A stretch of 33,503 bases of DNA from Chrysomallon squamiferum (Eukaryota > Mollusca > Gastropoda > Neomphalida > Peltospiridae): the NCBI GenBank assembly GCA_012295275.1, contig CM022677.1, positions 429,905 through 463,407 of the forward strand, in the 5' to 3' direction. The position numbers were made by a program, and so were the translations under genes. A model generated the notes under the pieces. That model saw only the letters and a list, made by a program, of their open reading frames with translations. It had not been told where the DNA came from and made no database searches. Below are positions 9,788 to 20,931 of this stretch, one piece after another; the first letter of the stretch is position 1, and every line of letters begins with the position of its first letter.

Positions 9788-9850
9788 CTGAATATTCACC
9801 AGCTTTACTTCCATCCATTCTTGAAGTTCTTCTTCCTCACCGGTACAAAT
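9788..9850 (-). CDS. Possible 63-nt exon, minus-strand gene
   Basis: The minus strand shows TTTTTATTATTTAATATAG before the exon and GTTAGA after it. The 21 codons are open at phase 0: ICTGEEEELQEWMEVKLVNI plus Q. The acidic, codon-like composition stands out from the AT-rich flanks. Read with the next exon it would end a protein in ...VNIQDESCT. A second open frame (FVPVRKKNFKNGWK, then stop) is possible if spliced from 14313-14385 in phase 2. Product unrecognised. Confidence 0.35.
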
Positions 9851-10643
9851 CTATATTAAATAATAAAAATAAAAAATCTAAATAAATAAAAAAGTTAATA
9901 TCAACCATAAATCCTTAACGTTTATGAAACTGGAGTAGAAATAATTATGAACCTAGTAAAATTAAAAATAAGCATAAATCACAAACTTGTAGGAGAGGTT
10001 TATGATGTAATGGAGTTAGACAGCAGAATCATGTTGCCACATGATCACAAATTGTCTAATTTATATTATTTATGATTAATGTACAAATACATTAGTTACT
10101 CTACATTATAAATACTACCAGTAATAATTAATGCTTTATCTCATCATTAATTTATTGTAACACTTAACCACTTACTAAATTTAGTAATAAATTTTCCATG
10201 AAAATTAATTAAATTCTCTAGATAGTGTTTTGACTGTACATGTATGTAATAACATATATCAATAAAGCTTAAACACATAAATTTAAGAAAAACAGGTTGC
10301 AATAATTCTTATCCATTAAATTTAGCAATGGCTTAATTTAGATTTGACAATAATAATTAGCAGGGTTTCAAAATAAGAAAATTAAATAACAAGTGAGTAA
10401 GCTAATTAAACCAAAATATAACCTGCAAATAAAGATTTAAAATAAAATTTCACAGAAAAGATAATTTACGATATAACAGCCCTGTAATAATAACTAATAT
10501 TATAAATCTAGACTGACAATGATGACAATGAAGAGGATTAAAATGGAGACATTTACAAGACAATACATGAAGATGTTGTAGATGCTAAATCAGTTAATCT
10601 CTAAATAAATGATGTTATTAAACAACAACAAAACAATAATAAT

Positions 10644-10675
<32 letters not shown>

Positions 10676-11026
10676 TAAAATGGTGATTTCTAACTATATT
10701 ATTTTGATGCATCTTTCTAAATCTACATGGCATAAAATCTGCAACTTCTTCTTACATTTTTGTGTGCATTTTGGCAAATATTAAATAGTTCCTTTCAATA
10801 AAACATTTTTTTTCAGTATTAGTTAAACACTGAATGTTTTTACATTAATACAAATAGCAATAATATATTTTGAAATAATATATTAAGAAATTAAGAACAG
10901 CAGTGTATTTAAAACAATAAATTATTAATCAGATAAATAAAAAATATGTATAATTGGGGTGTTTCATGCAGTAGCATGCTGTTATAAGCTCTATCAAGTT
11001 AATATCTGTGTTTATGTCTGTGTTTA

Positions 11027-11030
<4 letters not shown>

Positions 11031-11060
<30 letters not shown>
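11031..11060. repeat. (TA)n microsatellite
   Basis: About 15 perfect TA dinucleotides. Confidence 0.9.
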
Positions 11061-11061
<1 letters not shown>

Positions 11062-11450
11062 TGCAGTAGTATTCTGGATAACCAAATGAATGTTTTGCAA
11101 ATATGCAAACAGAATTAAACTAAGAGCAGAAAGATTTTTTAAATAATAATAATAATAAAACAAAACAAAAATAAGGAAAGAAAAATCTGTAAGGCAAAGA
11201 TTGAAAGAACTGGATAAAACTTTAAATGATTGTTAATTTTAAACATAAAAGCTGAATATATATGATGGCATAAATGTATTTTGCATAGTTCATGTTTACT
11301 GTTTTTTGTTTTCATATCTCTGTATCACTTGAGAAATATATATGAGACATGTAACAGATATTCAGATTGAGTATATTATCATAAAATGCTGGCATGCTGT
11401 CTGTTACTGATTTCTGTATAAAATAATTATAAATAAATAAATATATATAG

Positions 11451-11454
<4 letters not shown>

Positions 11455-11494
<40 letters not shown>
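11455..11494. repeat. (GT)n microsatellite
   Basis: About 20 perfect GT dinucleotides. Confidence 0.95.
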
Positions 11495-11495
<1 letters not shown>

Positions 11496-12898
11496 AAGGT
11501 TCACAGTTATGTCCACTTAATTTGGAAATCCATTAGCGGTGTTCAAGGAGGTTTCCTAGTCTTTGTAAAAATAAAATACTGAATTAAATATCAAATAAAT
11601 AAATACTGCTACAGCTACTTTTTTGTTACATTTTTGATACATTATTATTACACAGCAGATAGACAGGGTCAGTTCAGCTGAGATGGCAGAGATAAATAAC
11701 GATTGGTACAACAACAACAACCTCTGCACAGAGAGAGAGCATTTCTATATAAAATATCCCTGTTTTTGACAGATACATATATTAACAACTAATGTATTAT
11801 CTATATATAATGTTTTTGGTTGTTTTTTTAAAATTACTAAATGCATTACATACAGTCTTTCTTAGAATTATCAAATTATACTAAAAACTGAGGGAGAGCA
11901 AAATCTGTTTTCAAACTTTCACATCAAAACAAAATAAAGTAGACTGTATTCTGGCAAGTTCAAAACAAAACAAGAAATGGCTTTGATTACTTCTAGTATA
12001 TAAGCTAAACATGAAATAAGAGAATGCTAATGGAAGTATGGAAATATTGAAGAATACTAAGTTATCAAGCTACAGTTACTTTACTTATTGTTATGGACTC
12101 TCCTTGCTCTACTCTGTTTTTGTTATTCTTTGTATTGAGAATATATCACCAATACGTAAGTGAGAAGAATGTAAGTTGGTAGTTAAACAGGTAAGTTAAT
12201 GTGTGAGTTTTTATACCAGTTTTTTTAGAAATTTCTCTGTCTGTTCTGCTGTCTGTGTGTATCCCATTCTGTTGTTTATGTGGTATATGTCTGAAAAAGT
12301 AAAAACAAAGATAATTTAATTTTTTATTGTTTTTATTAGTAACATTATTTACTGTTATATGTATATCAATGCCATTTACTGATACAAATGAATATTTGTT
12401 GAAAAATCAGTATCTTTTAAACATATTTCATTATAACCTGATTATTGATAAACATAAGTTCTGCTAAAATACAACAAATCTGAAATAAAGAAGAAATATT
12501 TTATTTATAACACACACCACGTTTTTTTTACTAGTTTTTTGTATCTTAAAAGGTAAATAACGATACAGCTAATGAAGTGACACCTTTTTTAAACAAGTAA
12601 CTTTTCACAGAAAAACCAACAGAAAGAAATCATATACTATGAATTATATTCCTGCTTTGATTTTTCTGAACTCAGAAAAAACAATGTATTTCTCTCCGTA
12701 TCTAGATTCTATTGAGCTTTAGATATTAAAATAGCACTTAATCTCTCAATTAATTTTAACTTTTCTTCTTTGTAATGTTACCATGATGCTTATTTACAGC
12801 TAGTTTAGCATATTCTCGTTTTAAAACATTTTGTATATTATAGTATTTCTAGTTGTCTAATTTCTCTTATTTAGTGCAAAATGTTTTATATTTTAAAG

Positions 12899-13513
12899 TT
12901 ATTCCACCAAACAACAAGGATACTCAGAAGCATTATTAATTACATCAACAATAGCTTTACCAAAAAGTTCATCTTTCAATAATTCATTATTAAATATCCG
13001 AATACCTTGATCTCTCTCTATAGGAGAAAAATCTATTTTATGTGATAAAAAATAGTAATCACTAACTGAGGTATAGGATATGTATAAACTGTAATAAATT
13101 TCTAGAAATTAAAAATAAATCAATTTTTGACTGTCTTATACTATAGTTTTTTCAACAATTTGAGATCTAGTAAACTGTTTTTTATCTGGATTTCTGTGTT
13201 GCCAAATATCAACTAAATTATAATTATAAATACCTGACTGTAATTCATTACTACTTTTCATACTGAAAGTTTTATTATTTATGTCTAAATCTATATTAGG
13301 ATCTAAAATTTCATTAAAATCTCCTGCCATTACTGTATTTTTAAAATCCACAAATTCACATAATCCTTTAAAAAATAAAATTCTTTCTTCAATATTATTT
13401 GGAAAATATATGCTTATAAAACTATATTCATTGTCATCTATTTTAAAATCCTGCCTTCAGTGTCGCAACTATTAAAGGTAAACTTATAAGGATTGTGAAA
13501 TATAAAATTAACC
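12899..13513 (-). pseudogene. LINE ORF2 endonuclease remnant
   Basis: Minus-strand remnant of the apurinic-type endonuclease domain of a non-LTR retrotransposon. In order: HNPYKFTFNSCDTEGR; after a one-base frameshift, IDDNEYSFISIYFPNN; then NTVMAGDFNEILDP (the GDFN catalytic-core signature); LVDIWQHRNPDKKQFT; after a further break, SKIDLFLISRNLL; and finally SDYYFLSHKIDFS, where the usual SDH catalytic His is Tyr. It ends with a stop at 12899. At least two frameshifts and the lost SDH His make it inactive. No reverse transcriptase domain follows, so it is a fragment. The clade (L1- or RTE/CR1-like) cannot be fixed by eye. Confidence 0.8.
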
Positions 13514-14312
13514 AAAAAAAAAAAAAAAAAAAACACTCCTTATCTTAGATATTTCGAGTCATAAATTTACTTTATGCTAAGAAATATATAAGAACACAAA
13601 CTCAACTTCACCTGCTCAGATTTTCTTTCTCTTTGCGATGGCAGAAAACTTTAGTTAACCAGAAAATAATTGTGACCTCAGTATCTGATGGAAGTTCACT
13701 GGATGTGTTAAAAGTTGTAATTACTCTGAACATTTTAAAATTGTTTGTTCAATATGCTGCATGTAAAGACTGAGGTCTTATTACATTATATGATAAATTA
13801 TACAAAACATTCACCCAAATATCATTCTCCTTCTCCCTCTCTCCATCTGTCCATTCCTTCAGCCTCTCTCTTTCTCTCATACAATCATACCTTTACATGT
13901 GCAACTATAAATATTCTGCAACTTTTCAGCTATCTGTTAAAAACCTGAGTAGAAGGATGAATGTTTTTAAATACTTTCTTTATTGGTAGCATTCTGAAAT
14001 ACTGACCATTATATACGGATCTTTTAAAGTCTGAAACCATCCATTTTAAATAATAAAACTGTATTTAGATAGGTAAAAACATCATTCAGTTTATACTCTA
14101 AAACTGAATATTTTTAAAGTATAAAATGAAGAAAGTAAACGTTAACAGAGTGAAACAAACTCATTTTAATAAAGAAAATTTAAAATGTTTAGTAATTAAC
14201 AAAATAATAATATTAAAAAATAAAAAATTTAAAAAATAAAATAACTATAAGTATATGTATGTGTATAAATTATAAATATAAATATAAATAAAGAAATGAA
14301 ACAACAGAATAC
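13514..14312. other. AT-rich non-coding stretch
   Basis: No exon seen. A poly-A run (about 13514-13533) lies at the 5' side of the minus-strand LINE remnant, so it is not that element's tail. A CTCC/TCTC-rich patch is at 13828-13880. Confidence 0.45.
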
Positions 14313-14385
14313 CTGATGGCCGGGAAAGCAAATTCTACTGAAACAACTTCACTGGCATATGCCAACATTAGAGCATCAATTAGAG
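14313..14385 (-). CDS. Possible exon, paralogue of 28092-28227
   Basis: Minus-strand exon candidate: CACATACAG before it, GTATTC after it, 73 nt, two bases plus 23 codons plus two bases. It reads LIDALMLAYASEVVSVEF, then AFPAI. The + strand segment at 28092 encodes LIDVLLLTSEVVSVEGAV, the same sequence with an in-frame two-codon gap, which supports protein coding. Here the AG matching the acceptor at 28091 is changed (TTTTTAAC against TTTTCAG), so the next AG downstream would have to be used or the exon is dead. Product unrecognised. Confidence 0.4.
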
Positions 14386-14728
14386 CTGTATGTGTATAGT
14401 TAAAAAAAATAATAATAATAAATAAATAAATAAACAGTTATAACAAATAGCTAATACTTCTTTATTCTTAAGATTTAAATTGTACTTGTATCAGTTACTG
14501 GACTGTTCACACAAGATGTGCTGTGGGATATTTTCAATGTACATTGTTATTAATAAATAATTTTTCTGAGAAATGCCTAATCATTATAATGATAATAATA
14601 AAATAATTAACAAAACAACAGCAAATTTGTGATTATTATTACGATATTTTATAATCAATAAATTATAAACAGTTACTACAAAACTTATTTTTGCTCTCTA
14701 AGACACAAAAATAAAATAAAAAATGTAC

Positions 14729-14817
14729 ATCTCAGAATGGTGCAGTCTGCATAAGAATGGTTTCTGTAACATGTGATTCATCCTTCTCCATGATGTAAAT
14801 TCACTTTCTTGACAGAC
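14729..14817 (-). pseudogene. Exon-like segment, paralogue of 27704-27784
   Basis: On the minus strand TTATTATTCAG precedes it and a GT donor position (GTACAT) follows. It aligns with 27704-27784, including flanking intron sequence up to about 14945. Frame reading CQESEFTSWRRMNHM is open through the segment. The frame reading MEKDESHVTETILM, which matches MEKDESAVQK in the + copy, hits a stop before the donor because of an 8-bp net length difference. At least one copy is therefore broken. Confidence 0.35.
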
Positions 14818-15006
14818 CTGAATAATAATGTACGAAAAATAGCAATACCAATAGTAAATATAATAATGTTTATAATTTTTGTGTAAGAACATGATATTTG
14901 TTGCTATCAATCTACATTTGTCAGATAAATACATTTTTCTGTGCTTATTATCGTTTGTGAATGTTATAAAAAATGTATTTAGTAATTTACATATGAAATT
15001 GCCAAG

Positions 15007-15120
<114 letters not shown>

Positions 15121-15212
15121 AATACGAGTATGGTTTATACGGTGAATACCTCTCTTTCTGTTTCTTTCACACATACATTGAATCTGAGTGATGCACATTA
15201 CATCATGTTTAC

Positions 15213-15327
15213 CTCTTTCCATGACTGAAAATGTGAGCATATCTCGCATCCGATTCACGCTTGGATTCGCACAAACATAAAACATCCGAATCCATCTGGA
15301 TTCTCGTGAAATATTTCCAAAATTCAA
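15213..15327 (-). CDS. Possible upstream exon of the minus-strand gene
   Basis: Open minus-strand stretch (GNISRESRWIRMFYVCANPS, then RMRDMLTFSVMER) ending at a donor AG/GTAAAC (15212-15207), phase 1. Codon-like composition differs from the AT-rich flanks and CpG is higher. The start is not determined; MFYVC at about 15281 is one option. Not recognised. Confidence 0.3.
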
Positions 15328-16100
15328 TTAAATGAATAACCAACTAGTAAAAAGCTAGCGAATTAAAAATAAAAATAATCTGGCTGTCAAACATCAGTTT
15401 ATACTGGTTTGAAAAGCGTAGCATACATTCGAATCTGTGTATGTTCGAAACATCGTGGTTTATCGAGACTGGTCTGGCCTGAACGTAATTTTATTTAGTA
15501 TTTAACTAAGAAGTAATTAATTTGTTTATTCTTACAAAAATTATTACAAAACTTGTAGAAATTAAATCTGGTTTGAGACCAACATGTGATTTCCTGTCTA
15601 TAACCGCAGCCAAAGTATAATTTGTGGTGTTTCAAGAAGTAATTCTCTGTCAGATTATCTCAAGTATCTATTTACAATTAACTCAGATTTTACAAATTAG
15701 GATAATTATAATGTATTCATTTCTGAGCTAAAAATGAAATTAAGAAAAAATAAGCATAATAATTATAAATATTATTAATATTAATAAATAAATAATTGCG
15801 ATAATAATTTTAAAAAATAATAATAAATAATAAAATAAATAAATAAAATAAAATAAAGTTAAATTAAAAAAGAAAAAAGCAACACAAAAACAAAAGAAAA
15901 AGAAAAACGGGTTAATAAGCAGTCTTATCTATTCTTAAAAAAAACAAGCAACCCCTCCACCCCCGAATCCACCACCACAAACAAAACACTTCCTCGGAGT
16001 TAAAAATTAATTAATTTATTTATTCATTTATTTTTATTTTTATTATTATTATTCTTATTATTATTATGTTTTTGTTTTTTTTTTTTTTTTTTGCTACCAG
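15328..16100. other. AT-rich stretch between opposite-strand exon groups
   Basis: Mostly (AAT)n-like and A-rich DNA. A CpG-containing patch (15413-15482) weakly resembles 16148-16290 and may be a truncated relative of that segment. No gene is supported. Confidence 0.4.
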
Positions 16101-16311
16101 GCCTTTTTCTGAGGAGAACGGATTCTGTTGTATATATACAGAGGACTCGAATATGTCCATCTATTCGGCCGAGATGATCCGAACAGTCACGATCAGTTTT
16201 ACGATACTGGGTCAGCGAGAATCGTGGTTTTGTTTATCAAGACTACAGTTAACTCCATGCCTATCCGGTCTAGAACGTTAGTGTTTATAAACCGATGTTG
16301 GCAAATTAAGG
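16101..16311 (+). other. Exon-like segment with strong splice signals
   Basis: A long T-run plus GCTACCAG precedes 16101 and AAG/GTACGC follows 16311. The segment is clearly less AT-rich than its surroundings. The frame in phase from 16102 (PFSEENGFCCIYTEDSNMSI) stops at 16279. Another frame, open from 16113 past the donor, reads EYVHLFGRDDPNSHDQFYDT then ARIVVLFIK. Which frame was coding cannot be decided. It could be a 5' exon of the EGF-repeat gene downstream. No family recognised. Confidence 0.3.
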
Positions 16312-17111
16312 TACGCCGATAAATGATACATTTTATTATTATTATTATTATTATTTTTTTTTTTTTTTTTTTGTTAACTACAATTTATTTATTAGGGTTA
16401 TCAATGATAAATGAAATTTATCACTTTACAGGATAAACTAGCCTTCTGCTGACCAGAAAAAAGCCAAGGATGACCACTTGACCATGTGTGTAGTGAAGAG
16501 TTCAGTGAAGAACAATCACTTCTGCAGTCCTGGCAGATAAGAGAAATTTGTACAGGCTCAGACAATCAGATGTGCTCAACATGATTGTAAACAGATGCTG
16601 GGTATAATGGACAAGTAATTCAGTTTACTACCAGATTTTATAAATTACTTAATGCCACCTGAGAATGTTTTAATATTAATATTATTCTTATTTTCTTACT
16701 ATTAATTAGGTATGTTTAAGTGAACAATGAGTTAACAGTGAAAAGACAGTGATTTATATCTATCATTAATTACTTCTGTTTTAATATTAAATTGAGGTAA
16801 ACAAAAAAACTTATTAAAAAAAATGAAGAAAAAAGAAACGAAAAAAGGTTTTTAAAATAATAAATTACTTTTGTTTCAGACTGAGAATGTAGAAGTCAGG
16901 GTTTGACTTGGGAACAGATTTCTCATAAAGCTGAAGGCAGTTTATGTCACTATGGTTACTACTTAAAAAAAAGTATGAAAAAGGTTAGCATTTGTGTTTC
17001 TTTGAACTGTAGCAAAAAGTGCAAGTCTTGTATCAGAAGGAAAAGTCCTTGGTTTGACAAATATTGAAATAAGCTTTTTACATTATTATTATTATTATTA
17101 TTATTATTTAG
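16312..17111 (+). other. Intron-like stretch with degraded exon-like patches
   Basis: Two short segments follow acceptor-like sequences: 16432 onward (TTTACAG before it) and 16881 onward (TTTGTTTCAG before it). Both have stops in all frames after short distances. GSDNQMCST near 16556-16585 vaguely resembles EGF spacing. They may be dead exons of the EGF-like gene. Confidence 0.3.
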
Positions 17112-17267
17112 ATCTAACTGAGTGTACATCAGTTGATGCCAGTATTACTAAGTATACTGATACTTGTACTAACAGAATCAGTGGATTCACTTGTTCCTGT
17201 CTGGCTGGGAAGAAACTTGAAAATGACCAGACAACATGTGTTAGTCAGCAGAATTTCTCATTACAAA
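17112..17267 (+). pseudogene. EGF-like exon A
   Basis: A (TTA)n tract and TTTAG precede the exon, which opens in the phase-1 style typical of EGF exons. Reading (D)LTECTSVDASITKYTDTC then SGFTCSCLAGKKLEND and TTC gives five of the six EGF cysteines; the second is missing. The DLTEC start resembles the calcium-binding D-x-(N/D)-E-C form. A GTTAGT donor follows the last Cys codon, out of the usual EGF phase. Confidence 0.6.
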
Positions 17268-17478
17268 ATACAATAATGTAAAAATAAATTTTTAAATATT
17301 TTAAAAACGTAATTATATTTTGAAATTTGAAGCAATTTATTCAGTAAAATTAGAAATATTTAGATTATACTTTTATTATAATTTTATAAATTTTGTTTTA
17401 TAAAAAAAATTTAACACTAAAGTTTGATTTTAATTTAAAATATTTATTTTAAATTTAAATTTTATTTTTGCCTCTCAG

Positions 17479-17629
17479 ACCATTGTCATTATAAAGCTGG
17501 CTGGGTGGTGTGTGAGAGACATCTGTTTCAACAGTTTCATGTCAAGCAAACAGCAACTGCCAAAACCTGCCAGTCTCCTATCATTTGAGTGTAAGACAGG
17601 ATATCACAACTTGTCAGATGAATGTGTAG
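17479..17629 (+). pseudogene. EGF-like exon B, frameshifted
   Basis: Strong acceptor (TTTTTGCCTCTCAG) and donor (GTAG/GTGAGT). One frame gives CQANSNCQNLPVSYH and another gives ECKTGYHNLSDECVG. Together they have the shape of one EGF-like domain but are separated by a one-base frameshift near 17583-17587. The intact splice sites with a broken frame indicate recent decay or a sequence error. Confidence 0.6.
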
Positions 17630-17644
17630 GTGAGTAGGGTATAC

Positions 17645-17942
17645 TTAATAAATAGTCAATTTACTCAATGTTAAAAATTTGGTAACAAATTGAAATTATA
17701 ATATTTTACTTAATAAACAGTTAAATGTAACAAATAATTCCTTATTATTTAATAAATAGTATATGTTACAAATGATTTCTTACTATTTAATAAATAGTTA
17801 TATGCAGTAAATGATTGCTTTGTTCTTAATAAATAGTTATATGTTCAAAATGATTGCTTATTACTTTATAAATAGTGATATTCTAAAAATTACTCCAGTT
17901 TACTTAAAAATAATAGTTAAATGAGACAAATGATTGATGAAT
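17645..17942 (+). repeat. Decayed 39-40-bp tandem repeat in an intron
   Basis: TTAATAAATAG-type words recur at about 17645, 17711, 17750, 17789, 17827, 17867 and 17907, with spacing near 39-40 bp after the first. Each is followed by TTATATG..CAAATGATTG-like sequence. It sits just after the donor of EGF exon B. Confidence 0.75.
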
Positions 17943-18615
17943 TTCATACATATTTTTTGTGATTTCAATTACCAAAGAAAACAGAATGGATGTTTTAAAA
18001 CTGAAAAATAACATAGAATTGAGTTAATTAATACCTCAGTCACAAAATTAACTTTTTCGGCATTAAAATGTAATAAATAAATAAATAAATATAATAATAA
18101 AAATATCACTTTATAATTGTTAATAATGTTTTTATTCAAAATTAAGAGAATGTTTATTTAACACAGAAAATCCGGTTTCAGTGACTAAGAAATTAACATT
18201 GTTAAAAACAACAAAAAAGAAACAAAAACAAACCCTGTTTGGTACTAGCTAACTTTATTTTTGCAGTTTGAGTCACATTAATTTTTTGGAACATTATCAA
18301 CAAAAATAAATAAAGATAAAAATAAAAATCATGTTTTAGAACTAATAATTAAACTGTTATTAAACATATTTATTAATTAATTAATTCATTCATTCATTTA
18401 TGGAAAAGATCATTTTTTTAGAGTAGAATGAGTGTTTGGTATCATTATTGTACTAAACTGCAAAAAGCTACATTTGTTGTTGTCACAGTGGTTACAGTGT
18501 GACAAAATTTTATAAAATTATAAAACTATTTTATTTTCATTTGTGTGAGAATGTGAATAAATTGTTAATTATTTTATTTTAGACAAAATATAATAAAGTT
18601 ATAAAAATATTTTAT
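17943..18615 (+). other. AT-rich intron-like stretch
   Basis: No exon seen. Contains short (AAAT)n and (ATTC)n runs near 18076-18090 and 18386-18398. Confidence 0.4.
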
Positions 18616-18738
18616 GTTCAATTGTGACAGTGCTGCAGTGAACAGTTCGTGTGAACAGGGCTGCAGGGTGCATGACACAGTGGAGCAGTGTTTGTGTAGA
18701 AATGTTTACCTTGAATTCAGACAACAAAACATGCTCAG
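18616..18738 (+). pseudogene. EGF-like exon C, frameshifted
   Basis: Reads NCDSAAVNSSCEQGCRVHD then TVEQCLCRN in one frame and LNSDNKTCS in the next, with the donor CTCAG/GTGAGT at 18739. Together the six cysteines show a complete EGF-like spacing, broken by a one-base shift near 18705-18712. The upstream acceptor is uncertain: the nearest in-frame reading meets a stop before a good AG. No calcium-binding motif is visible at its start. Confidence 0.6.
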
Positions 18739-19169
18739 GTGAGTCAGTTCTATCTGGTTCACAGGTTAAATTGTTCACTTCAAGCATTCTTAGTTTATTC
18801 ATATTTCTAGTTTAACTTTATTATTATTAATAATGTCATGCTCATTATATATTCAGAAAATTAGTTTGTAGCTTGGTATGCATTAGTAGCTATTCAAATA
18901 GTTAATTTAAACTTCTCATCTCTGGAATTAAGAAAAAATTCAAAGCAGTTTATACTATTCAGAAACTTGTCAGAATTTATGAATAATTTTTATTTTTATT
19001 AATAATGCTTATATCCCTGTAATTCAAACTTGACTAATTTCAGAAATGCTCTAAACCTATCAGAATCTATGAATTTTAAATTACAGATATTTGAGTAATT
19101 TCAGAAACTTGTCAAAAGTTTAATTGTTGTTAATGATTGAGATATAATTTATCTGTTTCTCTCTTTCAG
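18739..19169 (+). other. Intron-like stretch between EGF exons C and D
   Basis: AT-rich. TCAGAA(A/T)..TAT-type phrases recur at 18957, 18970, 19041, 19060 and 19100, hinting at a short decayed repeat. No exon. Confidence 0.4.
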
Positions 19170-19287
19170 ATATAAATGAATGTAATTCAAAAGTATTTCT
19201 ACTCAGAACTGTAACTACTAGGATGGAGGCTACACATGTACCTGTATGGATGTTATAAATGGGAAACTGACAAAATCATTTGTAGAG
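19170..19287 (+). pseudogene. EGF-like exon D, frameshifted
   Basis: Classic acceptor (TCTCTTTCAG) and phase-1 opening giving (D)INECNSK, the calcium-binding EGF start. GGYTCTCMD is in another frame and YKWETDKIICR in a third, so at least two indels interrupt the domain. The donor (GTAGAG/GTGTAC) follows the last Cys in the usual EGF phase. Confidence 0.6.
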
Positions 19288-19384
19288 GTGTACATAAATA
19301 TTAATGTATCACACACACATCAACACATGCACATGAAAGATTCACACACATGAAAACATGGACACACAAACCTCCATATACATA

Positions 19385-19612
19385 CATATACAGTGAATTG
19401 AGTCAAATCAAATACAGTGAAATCAGTGAAATGAAACTAAATGAAATGAATAAAATGCAGTGCGGTGCAGAGAAATACACTACAATGCAGTAAATGAACT
19501 GAACTGAAATTAAATGAACTAATGATAAAATACAATAAAATTAATGAAACAAAATACAATGAAATGAATAAAATGATTCACAATGAAATGAAATGCAATA
19601 CAATGCTAAATT
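19385..19612. repeat. Decayed TGAAA/TGCAA pentamer array
   Basis: A five-base rhythm (GAAAT, AAATG, GCAAT, ACAAT) runs for about 230 bp, for example TCAGTGAAATGAAACTAAAT. It looks like an old pentanucleotide satellite with many point changes. Confidence 0.65.
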
Positions 19613-19694
19613 TGATTTTGTCTGCAATAAATGGCTTTTTGACAGTAAGTAAAAAAATCATGAAAATAATTAAACGACAACCCATTCCATTTGA

Positions 19695-19952
19695 ATGATA
19701 TCAACCTTCATTTTACATGGTAAATTGTATAATATTGTTTATGCATCTCTGAATATTATTTTAATTTTAATAATAATGTTGGGGATTTTTTGTGGTTTTT
19801 TTTTCAGGATCCTTTATCGTAAGTTTGTTTTGAGAATGAAAGAAAATGTGAGAAGTGACATGATTCTAAGTGACTTGTTGTGTTTATCTCCAAGTTCATC
19901 AAGTTTTCTCAACATACTTAACAAACTAAAGAGAAGAAACAGCAGACGATAA
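19695..19952 (+). CDS. Possible transmembrane and cytoplasmic-tail exon
   Basis: The open frame ends at TAA 19950. A strong acceptor (TTTTTTTTTCAG) sits at 19797-19807; after it the exon reads ILYRKFVLRMKENVRSDMIL then LCLSPSSSSFLNILNKLKRR. Read continuously from 19695 the frame also encodes a hydrophobic stretch (ASLNIILILIIMLGIFCGFF) directly before the basic RILYRK, the layout of a transmembrane helix and stop-transfer. As the last exon after the EGF-like exons it would give a type I receptor-like protein, but those exons are broken. AATAAA lies at 20329. Family not recognised; the hydrophobic run may be chance in AT-rich intron. Confidence 0.4.
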   Translation: MISTFILHGKLYNIVYASLNIILILIIMLGIFCGFFFRILYRKFVLRMKENVRSDMILSDLLCLSPSSSSFLNILNKLKRRNSRR

Positions 19953-20931
19953 AACCACAACAAATATGAAGGACTAAATGCTTGAAGAATTTTGAGAGCT
20001 TTTAAAAAGTTCCACACCAAAAGTAATATTTTAAAAACAGTTACTTGTTACGTGGACTGCACTTACTGAAGAATTTATAAATCAGTGAAACTGTGATTTC
20101 AGATTCAAAGTGTCATTCATGCAAGATACAGTCAGACATAGACCACTAGACAGAATATTTGGACCAGACAGTCTGAAAAAGAAATTGTTTTAAAAATGTC
20201 TGATGTAGAAATCCTTGACTTACGGCTTAAAATACCTACAAATTGTATAGCTCAAGGGAGATAACTTGATTATTATAATTTTTTTCTTTTTATTAATCTA
20301 CTGGTAATGATTTATGAAATATTAAGTTAATAAAACATAAAATGGAAGAAGACCTGTTGTTTGGAAGATATTTTCTTAATGATTAATTTGCAGTTTACAT
20401 TATATGTCAAGTTGTTCAGTAATTTAAAAAAAGTTCTAACCATAGTTTTGATGTTCTTTTATTTTTTATTTTTTTTATTAATACTTTTATATTGGATAAA
20501 TCAGAAATCTTTTCACTTTTATGTTTTATAGCAGTTTAAAACATTTTAAACAATTTTTAATTTGAAAGTTCAGAAATATCTTGTACCATGTTTTTCTAAA
20601 TTTTTAATTATGGATTTTGTTGAGGGTTTTCTAAAATTATCTTTTCATATGCAAAAGGAGTTTTGATGTTGATCTTTTGTTTTTCTTGTTGAAATTAATG
20701 TTTCAAATTATTTTGTTCTCTGTTTTTCATTACATATTTTTAGCTGGCATTTTCAGCAGACTTGAGAAACAATTTTCTAAGAGTGAGGAATATTTTTATT
20801 TATATAGTTTTGAATAACAGAAATAATAGATGTATGTTTGTAATAAAAGTAAATAAGTAAATAAATAAACAGAAAACAAATAAATACTGTAAATAAAAGA
20901 ACTTACTGGTAGAACTGGCTGTTGAACATTG
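19953..20931 (+). other. Probable 3' UTR and AT-rich flank
   Basis: Follows the tail exon. Contains the AATAAA at 20329 in GTTAATAAAACATAAAATGG. Beyond about 20400 it is T-rich with no gene seen. Confidence 0.4.

Larger units (their letters stand above)
9851..12898. other. AT-rich intronic or intergenic stretch
   Basis: No exon recognised over 3 kb. Holds (TA)n at 11031-11060 and (GT)n at 11455-11494 plus short A/T-rich simple repeats such as (AAAT)n near 10650-10676. If the minus-strand exons belong to one gene, this is part of a 4.5-kb intron. Confidence 0.45.

Noticed and set aside
14313-14385. Phosphoribosyltransferase-like reading (AFPAI joined to FVPVRKK via 9850)
   Set aside because: It depends on one speculative splice, and the catalytic PRPP-binding motif is not seen.
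15420-15482. Second copy of the 16101-16311 exon-like segment
   Set aside because: Similarity is limited to short words and does not align over the full length.
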